The notes under the pieces: model-generated
Seen by the model: only the letters and a program-made list of their open reading frames with translations
What the model was told of the DNA's origin: nothing
Database searches by the model: none
Shown here: positions 59,840 to 64,000 of the stretch, piece after piece
Layout of the letters: each line of letters begins with the position of its first letter
How positions within the stretch are numbered: position 1 is the stretch's first letter
Program-made: the position numbers and the translations under genes
Assembly: GCA_014656495.1 (NCBI GenBank)
Contig: BNCN01000001.1
Span: 248,001 to 312,000 of the forward strand
Source: Comamonas sp. KCTC 72670
Lineage (GTDB): Bacteria; Myxococcota; Myxococcia; Myxococcales; Myxococcaceae
Length of the DNA stretch: 64,000 bases
Reading direction: 5' to 3'

Positions 59840-62808
59840 GCGCCGCTTCCCGACCCGGTGTTCCGGATCTTCGTGAGGTAGGTGATGGACGACCCGATGT
59901 TCAGCTCCTCGAGCAACCGGAACGCGCGGCCGTCCTTCGCGAGCCGCGCCACCTGGCTGTCGGGGTCATTCACGTCCCCGAAGTGGATGGCCTTCGCGGG
60001 GCAGCTCTGCTGACACGCCGTCTGGATTTCCCCGTCGCGCAGCGGGCGGCCCTCGCGGTTCGCCGCGGCCTTCGTCTCCTGGATGCGCTGCACGCACAGC
60101 GAGCACTTCTCCATGACGCCCCGGCTGCGCACCACCACGTCCGGGTTGAGGACCATCCGCTCCAGCGGCTCGTCATGCGGGTAGTCGAACCAGTTGAAGC
60201 GGCGGACCTTGGTGGGGCAGTTGTTCGCGCAGTACCGCGTCCCCACGCAGCGGTTGTAGACCTGCTGGTTGAGGCCCTCGCTGGAGTGCACCGTGGCCAG
60301 CACCGGGCACACCGTCTCGCACGGCGCGTTCTCGCAGTGCTGGCACATCATCGGCTGGTGGACGACCTGGGGGTTGGCCTCGTCGCCCTGGTAGTACCGG
60401 TCGATGCGCATCCAGTGCATCTCGCGCCGGCGCAGCACCTCGTCGCGGCCCACGCTGGGGATGTTGTTCTCCGCCTGGCACGACACCACGCAGGCCGAGC
60501 ACCCCGTGCAGGCGCTCAGGTCCACCGCGAGCGCCCAGCGGTGGCCGTTGTATTCGTGGCCGGACCACATGGAGAGCGAGTGCCCTCCCCCGCCGTGGCC
60601 CGCCTGCACCTCATTGCCCGCGCGAGGGTTGGCCAGGAAGGCGGCCAGCTCCGCCTCTCGCACGTGCGGGCGCCCCTCCAGCCGGTGGTGCGTCTGCGTG
60701 AGCGCCAGCGGCTGCCGCGCCCCCGTGGCCTCCACCGTGACGCCCGGCACGGCGTGGCGGGCGCGCCCTTCCCGCACCGCCGTCAGCGGGTACGCGTTGA
60801 CGCCAATGCCATTCGCCACCCGGCCCGCGTGCGTGCGGCCGTAGCCCACCGGCACGGCGATGACGGCGGGGTGCGTCCCCGCCTGCACCAGTACGGGCAC
60901 CGACACCGTCCTGTCGCCCGCGCGCACCTTCACCACGTCGCCGTCCTTCAACCCCAGCGCCTTCGCGCGGGCCGGAGCGATGCACGCGGGGTTGCCCCAC
61001 GTCGCCTTGGTGATGGGGTCCGCCACCTCCTGGAGCCAACCGTTGTTGGCGGGCGCGCCGTCGCGCACCGCCACCGTGGGGTACAGCACCAGCTCCCACT
61101 CACCCGGCGGCCGGGCCGCGCCCTTCCAGGCCTTCGCGAGCCCCTCCTCGCGGAAGGCCGGCGCCTCGGCCAGGGGCACTGGCAGCAACACCACGCCCCG
61201 GCGAAGCGCGTCGTCCCAGAAGGCGCTGAAGGACACCCCGCCCGCCTGGGGGAAGACCTCCGCCTCCCACCGCGCGCGGAGGAAGTCGTAGTGCGGCTGG
61301 GGCGCCCCCGCCCATTGGAGCAGCGATTCCACCGCGCTGCGCGTCTCGTGCAGCGGCGCCACCGCCGGCTGACGCAGGGACACGACGCCCCGGCGCACCT
61401 CCGCGTCCCCCCAGGACTCCAGCGCCGTGGGCTCCGGCGCGTGCAGGCCCACGTGGACGACCGTCTCGTCGCGCCGGTCGCTGGTGGACAAGGTGAGCGG
61501 CACCTGCTTCAGCAGCGCGGCCAGCTCCTCCCCCCGAGGGTCCGTGTAGACAGGGTTGGCGCCCAGGAAGAGCACCGCCCCCACCGTCGCCGCGCGCAGC
61601 TCCGTCAGCAGGGCCTCCAGCGACAGCGCGTCCGCGTCCAGCGCCGTGCCGTCCGCCAGAGAGACCGTGCGGCCCTCGCTGCCCAAGAGCGCGTTGGCGG
61701 CGTTGACCAACACCTGCGTGGCCACGTCGTCTCCTCCCGCCACCACCAGGGCCCCCTGACGCTGCGCCCAGAGCGCCTCCGCCAGCTCCTCCTTCGCGGA
61801 CTCCTCCAGCGTGAGCGGTGGAGCCGACGGCAGGCCGGGCAGCTCACGCCCCGCCTTCACCGCCAACCGGCGCACCAGGTCCGCCAACACGAGCCGCAGC
61901 TCGGACGGCGCCACCACGAAGCGGCGGTCGGCGGCGGCGCCCGTGAGCGTCATCATCGGCTCGACCTGGTAGTGCCGCGCCATCTTCCGCTGACCGGCCG
62001 CGTCGCGGGCCTCCGTGTACTGGCGGGTGAAGGCCACGGGCGACACCCACGTGCCCAGGAAGTCCGCGCCGAAGCTCGCGATGACGGTGGCCTTGTCGAA
62101 GCGGTAGTCCGGGACGGCGTGCACGCCGTGCGTGACCCGGTGGGCCTCGGCGATGGCGGCCAGCTCGCCCAGGGGTTCATCGCGCACGGTGCGCGCGGTG
62201 GGGTACGCGGCGAGGAAGCGCTTCACGGCCGCCTCCGCGGTGGGCCCCAGGTGCCACGGGAGCACCACGCGGATGCCCTGCCCCGCGTCGCTGGCCTCGC
62301 GCAGGGCCTGCGTGACGTCCGCGTCCAGCTCCGCCCAGGCCACCCGCTTCGCGTCCCGCGTGGGGAAGCGGGCGCGGCTCGCGTCGTAGAGCGACAGCAC
62401 CGACGCCTGCCCCACCGCGCAGACGCCACCACGCGACACGGGATGTTCGTCGTTGCCCTCCACCTTGATGGGGCGGCCATCGCGCGTCTTGAGCAACAGG
62501 CCGCACCGCGCGCTGCACCCGTTGCAGGTGGACGCGTACCAGAGCGCCAAACCGGGCGTGACTTCGTCGGGCCGCGCCACGTAGGGGATGATTTTCTGAA
62601 CCGGCGCGCGCTGGCAGGCCACCATCGCCGCGGCGGCGCTCAGGCCCATCAGCTTGAAGAAGTCGCGGCGACTGTTCGCATCCGGCGGCGTGGCGGCGAC
62701 GCCCACGGGCAGCGGCTCCGCGAATTCATCCTGCGCCTGGGTGAGGAAGCCCGGGTCGCTCGCGCGCTCGGCCAGGCTCTGCCAGTACTTGGGAAGTGGG
62801 TCGGACAT
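59836..62808 (-). CDS. actB: Alternative complex III iron-sulfur subunit ActB
   Basis: This 990-residue protein has a twin-arginine signal ([10 protein letters not shown], Arg47-Arg48), so it is exported folded. The first two-thirds resemble a molybdopterin oxidoreductase-type domain with an N-terminal Cys cluster ([12 protein letters not shown]); ActB proteins lack the molybdenum cofactor. The C-terminal third is a four-cluster ferredoxin domain with [39 protein letters not shown] and CSLCVQR. It carries electrons from quinol oxidation to the haem subunits on the periplasmic side. Actual N-terminal length matches the fused B1-B2 form. Confidence 0.95.
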   Translation of the reverse strand: MSDPLPKYWQSLAERASDPGFLTQAQDEFAEPLPVGVAATPPDANSRRDFFKLMGLSAAAAMVACQRAPVQKIIPYVARPDEVTPGLALWYASTCNGCSARCGLLLKTRDGRPIKVEGNDEHPVSRGGVCAVGQASVLSLYDASRARFPTRDAKRVAWAELDADVTQALREASDAGQGIRVVLPWHLGPTAEAAVKRFLAAYPTARTVRDEPLGELAAIAEAHRVTHGVHAVPDYRFDKATVIASFGADFLGTWVSPVAFTRQYTEARDAAGQRKMARHYQVEPMMTLTGAAADRRFVVAPSELRLVLADLVRRLAVKAGRELPGLPSAPPLTLEESAKEELAEALWAQRQGALVVAGGDDVATQVLVNAANALLGSEGRTVSLADGTALDADALSLEALLTELRAATVGAVLFLGANPVYTDPRGEELAALLKQVPLTLSTSDRRDETVVHVGLHAPEPTALESWGDAEVRRGVVSLRQPAVAPLHETRSAVESLLQWAGAPQPHYDFLRARWEAEVFPQAGGVSFSAFWDDALRRGVVLLPVPLAEAPAFREEGLAKAWKGAARPPGEWELVLYPTVAVRDGAPANNGWLQEVADPITKATWGNPACIAPARAKALGLKDGDVVKVRAGDRTVSVPVLVQAGTHPAVIAVPVGYGRTHAGRVANGIGVNAYPLTAVREGRARHAVPGVTVEATGARQPLALTQTHHRLEGRPHVREAELAAFLANPRAGNEVQAGHGGGGHSLSMWSGHEYNGHRWALAVDLSACTGCSACVVSCQAENNIPSVGRDEVLRRREMHWMRIDRYYQGDEANPQVVHQPMMCQHCENAPCETVCPVLATVHSSEGLNQQVYNRCVGTRYCANNCPTKVRRFNWFDYPHDEPLERMVLNPDVVVRSRGVMEKCSLCVQRIQETKAAANREGRPLRDGEIQTACQQSCPAKAIHFGDVNDPDSQVARLAKDGRAFRLLEELNIGSSITYLTKIRNTGSGSGA

Positions 62809-62820
62809 GGGTGGGACTCC

Positions 62821-63462
62821 TCAGCGGTGGCAGCTCGAGCAGTCCGTGGGGGGCTGCAGGACGCGGGGGGCCTTCAAGGGCTCCGGGGCGGGCACGCCGG
62901 AGGACAGGGCCAGCAGCTCGCCCGACCGGGGCGCGGAGGGCGGCGGGGCCGACACCTGCTTCGCCGCCGTCTCGCGGTGGCAGTCCAGGCACCAGCCCAT
63001 CGTCATGGGCTCCTTCTGCTCCACGCGAACCATCTCCTGCACGGGCCCGTGGCAGTTCTGACACTCCAGGCCCGCGCCCACGTGGCTGGCGTGGTTGAAG
63101 TACGCGTGGTCCGGCAGGCGGTGGATGCGCACCCACGCCAGCGGCGTGTTCTCCGCCACCGCGGCGGCCACCTTCTTGATTTCAGGCGAGTCCGTCTTCA
63201 CCTGCGTGTGGCAGTTCATGCACACGCTGGTGGAGGGCACGCCGGCGTGGCGGCTCTTCTCCGCGCCGACGTGGCAGTACTGGCAGTCCAGGCCGTATTG
63301 GCCGGCGTGGACGGCGTGCGAGAAGGCCACGGGCTGCTCGGGCATGTAGCCCTGCTGGTTGTTCACCGGACCGCTGCACCCGGCGAGGGCGAGCGCGGCC
63401 AGCGGGCCCAACCAGCCTGCGGCGAGGGCACGGCACGGGATGCGAGTCGAGGCGTCTTTCAT
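62821..63462 (-). CDS. actA: Alternative complex III pentahaem cytochrome c ActA
   Basis: This 213-residue lipoprotein has lipobox LALAGC. Five CxxCH haem sites are visible: CQYCH, CMNCH, CQNCH, CLDCH and CSSCH. That matches the pentahaem ActA subunit of alternative complex III, which sits on the periplasmic face and takes electrons from ActB. It starts at ATG 63462 and stops 12 bases before the actB start. The first conserved part is YMPEQPVAFSHAVHAGQYG. The haem count and place in the operon make this call secure. Confidence 0.95.
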   Translation of the reverse strand: MKDASTRIPCRALAAGWLGPLAALALAGCSGPVNNQQGYMPEQPVAFSHAVHAGQYGLDCQYCHVGAEKSRHAGVPSTSVCMNCHTQVKTDSPEIKKVAAAVAENTPLAWVRIHRLPDHAYFNHASHVGAGLECQNCHGPVQEMVRVEQKEPMTMGWCLDCHRETAAKQVSAPPPSAPRSGELLALSSGVPAPEPLKAPRVLQPPTDCSSCHR

Positions 63463-63480
63463 GACGGGTGCGCCGCCGCG

Positions 63481-64000
63481 TCAGCCGGCGGTCTCCTCCC
63501 GGGGCGTGACGAGCAAGGGCGCGGTGACAGGCTGGGGCCGCGCGCGGATGAAGGGGGCCAGCGCCAGCAGCACCATCCCGGACAGGGTGTGCAGTTGGAC
63601 GATGAAGGGCGCCTGCGCCAGCAGCGTCGCGTCCGGCTGGAAGGCGAACACCGACCGCAGGTACGGCACCACCACGTGGACGTACCAGGCCGAGCCCCAG
63701 CGCAGGGACACCGCCAGGACGACGCCGGAGAGGGATTGAAGAAGCAGCAGCCCCAACAAGCCAGCGGCCCCCCACTGCCCCTCGCGAACGCGGCGCAGCG
63801 TCAGGCCCGCGAGCCCCCACAGGAGCAGCAATCCCCCGATGAGGCTCACCGCCTCCAGGGTGAAGAGCCGTCCCGGAGACGCGTTGAAGGCCTGCATCGC
63901 CCGGGGCGCCAACAGCCCCAACGCGTGGTTGAGGGCCACGATGGCGGCCCCGCCGACAACAGCCCGTCCCGAGGTCGTCCAGGGCGCCACCGGCGCGGGC
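63481..64000 (-). CDS. Small NarI-like membrane protein, 5' end at window edge
   Basis: The protein has at least 169 residues from GTG 63990, but the frame remains open to the right edge, so the true start may be outside. Four hydrophobic helices are seen (about 8-28, 42-62, 76-98 and 130-148). His residues occur near helix ends: ALNHALGLL, WYVHVVVPYL and IVQLHTLSGM. The pattern resembles the cytochrome b-type gamma subunit of nitrate reductase (NarI), but haem ligation is inferred. It lies 18 bases before actA, so it probably belongs to the act operon. Confidence 0.65.
   Translation of the reverse strand, partial: PAPVAPWTTSGRAVVGGAAIVALNHALGLLAPRAMQAFNASPGRLFTLEAVSLIGGLLLLWGLAGLTLRRVREGQWGAAGLLGLLLLQSLSGVVLAVSLRWGSAWYVHVVVPYLRSVFAFQPDATLLAQAPFIVQLHTLSGMVLLALAPFIRARPQPVTAPLLVTPREETAG

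Overview
The window is very GC-rich, with coding on both strands and small intergenic gaps. It is most likely from a myxobacterium of the family Myxococcaceae (Myxococcus, Corallococcus or a close relative). The evidence is a DUSAM-type protein, a DUF2381-type protein paired with a Ser/Thr kinase, a DUF6310/DUF5953-type lipoprotein toxin and immunity pair, several eukaryote-like kinases and pseudokinases, many lipoproteins, and an alternative complex III operon. I saw no tRNA, rRNA, CRISPR array, insertion sequence or prophage.

Layout. Positions 1-14.8 kb hold mostly secreted or envelope genes: a cysteine-repeat protein running off the left edge, a ChaN-like lipoprotein, an outer-membrane barrel candidate followed by a subtilisin-like protease, an RluA pseudouridine synthase, a zinc-ribbon pseudokinase, and a degenerate/intact pair of serine beta-lactamase-like hydrolases. 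Positions 14.8-31 kb hold an Lrp regulator divergent from an M3 peptidase, a secreted lipase with its dedicated foldase, two head-to-head genes (an ene-reductase and a LysR regulator) that appear truncated by one shared deletion, a LytS/LytTR-type two-component pair whose regulator has no output domain, housekeeping genes (yaiI-like, gpmA), a cysteine-rich lipoprotein with a DUSAM protein, and a hemN-hemerythrin pair. Positions 31.2-37.0 kb form a minus-strand accessory cluster. In transcription order it runs: lipoprotein with a PD-(D/E)xK-like nuclease domain, putative immunity protein, DUF2381 protein, membrane Ser/Thr kinase, degenerate kinase.

Positions 37.1-45.3 kb encode a cbb3-type cytochrome oxidase in the transcription order ccoI-ccoS-ccoNO-ccoQ-ccoP-ccoG. 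ccoN and ccoO are fused and CcoP is a short one-haem form. A TauE/SafE-like maturation protein is divergent from ccoI. Positions 45.4-56 kb hold a DUF2254 membrane protein, a TrkA/TrkH potassium uptake pair, two TetR regulators with striking operator-like repeats beside them (one leading a crotonase and hydrolase operon), a SEC-C protein and a Gfo/Idh/MocA oxidoreductase. Positions 56.1-64 kb hold the alternative complex III operon actABCDEF, preceded by a small NarI-like membrane protein that reaches the right edge.

Functionally, the right half is a respiratory island. Alternative complex III would oxidise quinol and pass electrons to cytochrome c, and the nearby cbb3 oxidase can oxidise cytochrome c. 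Overlapping ATGA or TGATG stop-start junctions in the act and cco operons imply translational coupling.
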